From NCBI GenBank assembly GCA_905479545.1, contig CAJQNE010000184.1, positions 1 to 6,509 of the forward strand: DNA of 6,509 nt. Reading direction: 5' to 3'. Position 1 is the stretch's first letter, and each line of letters opens with the position of its first letter. Under the pieces are notes generated by a model that did not search any database, had not been told where the DNA came from, and saw nothing but the letters and a program-made list of their open reading frames with translations. This DNA comes from an uncultured Gammaproteobacteria bacterium. Lineage in GTDB: Bacteria > Pseudomonadota > Gammaproteobacteria > CAJQNE01. This document shows positions 6,161 to 6,509 of the stretch, piece after piece. The position numbers and the translations under genes are program-made.

Positions 6161-6167
6161 TATTAGT

Positions 6168-6509
6168 ATGCAAACCAACTCTGACAATATTTTTGAAGCC
6201 CTCCGCGAAGACCACAACCTGCATCGCGCTTTGGCTGAACAAATAGTCGAGACCAGTAGTGACTCAGCTGCACGAATGAAGTTATACGGTCAGTTTAAGG
6301 TCGAATTACTCAACCACGCGAAGGCCGAGGAGCGGGCTTTTTATGTACCACTATTAGCCGAAGCCAGCACTCAGGATTTAGCTACCCACAGTTTGGTCGA
6401 GCACGAAGAGCTCGAAGGTTTGGTGGCAGAAATTGATGACACGGAGATGGATAGCCCGAACTGGCTGAAGCGATTCAAGCATCTGGCTCATCGTGTCGAG
6501 CACCATGAA
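6168..6509 (+). CDS. Hemerythrin-like HHE-domain protein (3' end outside the window)
   Basis: This frame runs open to the window end and shows 114 N-terminal residues. The pattern is that of the HHE cation-binding / hemerythrin-like family (PF01814). A first helix carries REDHNLHR with His16; a second carries LLNHAKAEER with His50 and Glu54; a third carries VEHEELEGLV with His79; a fourth begins LAHRVEHHE with His111 and His112 at the cut. These are the His/Glu positions expected to bind a di-iron centre in a four-helix bundle. Spacing and the acidic His-Glu pairs fit a soluble cytoplasmic protein with no signal peptide. Family members bind oxygen or nitric oxide, repair Fe-S clusters or store iron; sequence alone does not say which. 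The gene diverges from the molybdopterin oxidoreductase across a 189-bp region with an inverted repeat, so shared regulation is possible. A normal domain of about 140-190 residues would end soon beyond the window. Confidence 0.88.
   Translation, partial: MQTNSDNIFEALREDHNLHRALAEQIVETSSDSAARMKLYGQFKVELLNHAKAEERAFYVPLLAEASTQDLATHSLVEHEELEGLVAEIDDTEMDSPNWLKRFKHLAHRVEHHE

Noticed and set aside
1..6509. tRNA, rRNA, CRISPR array, insertion sequence or phage gene
   Set aside because: No cloverleaf-like sequence, regularly spaced short direct repeats, transposase-like frame or paired terminal inverted repeats were seen. The only long repeats are the coding repeats at 2755-3168.

Overview
The window looks like chromosomal DNA from a Gram-negative, probably marine or environmental gammaproteobacterium. 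The basis is indirect: moderate GC, a glycine-zipper/OmpA lipoprotein, a DUF2059 periplasmic protein, Sec signal peptides, and intrinsic terminators of proteobacterial style. I cannot place the genus. There are no RNA genes, insertion sequences, CRISPR arrays or phage genes, so this is not obviously an accessory island.

Left part, + strand (1-1974). It opens inside a reading frame whose 5' end lies outside the window; only a very basic, Lys/Ala/Pro-rich disordered tail is visible (2-514). A hairpin (519-539) separates it from a YiaD-like glycine-zipper/OmpA-domain lipoprotein (571-1260). Next come a structured intergenic stretch and a strong intrinsic terminator (1319-1356), then a secreted DUF2059 protein (1407-1919). 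A terminator that can work in both directions (1942-1978) closes this part.

Middle part, - strand (2023-3785). A convergent gene (2023-3489) encodes an exported 488-residue protein. It has a low-complexity, LEA-like Ala/Lys/Asp region with two 69-residue tandem repeats, and a C-terminal carboxypeptidase-regulatory-like beta domain. The 296 bases upstream hold no gene but contain a perfect TATAAT -10, an operator-like dyad over the -35 position and a leader of about 195 nt. Upstream of that, also on the - strand, lies a 730-residue cytoplasmic molybdopterin oxidoreductase with one [4Fe-4S] site (3786-5978).

Right part (5979-6509). A 189-bp divergent intergenic region with a clear inverted repeat separates the oxidoreductase from a + strand hemerythrin-like (HHE) gene, which is cut off by the window end.

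Functionally, the envelope genes (lipoprotein, DUF2059 protein, LEA-like exported protein) suggest cell-envelope maintenance or stress tolerance. The divergent pair (Mo/Fe-S oxidoreductase and di-iron HHE protein) suggests redox or oxygen/NO-linked physiology. Neither link is proven by sequence. The least ordinary item is the repeat-bearing exported protein and its long, possibly regulated leader.
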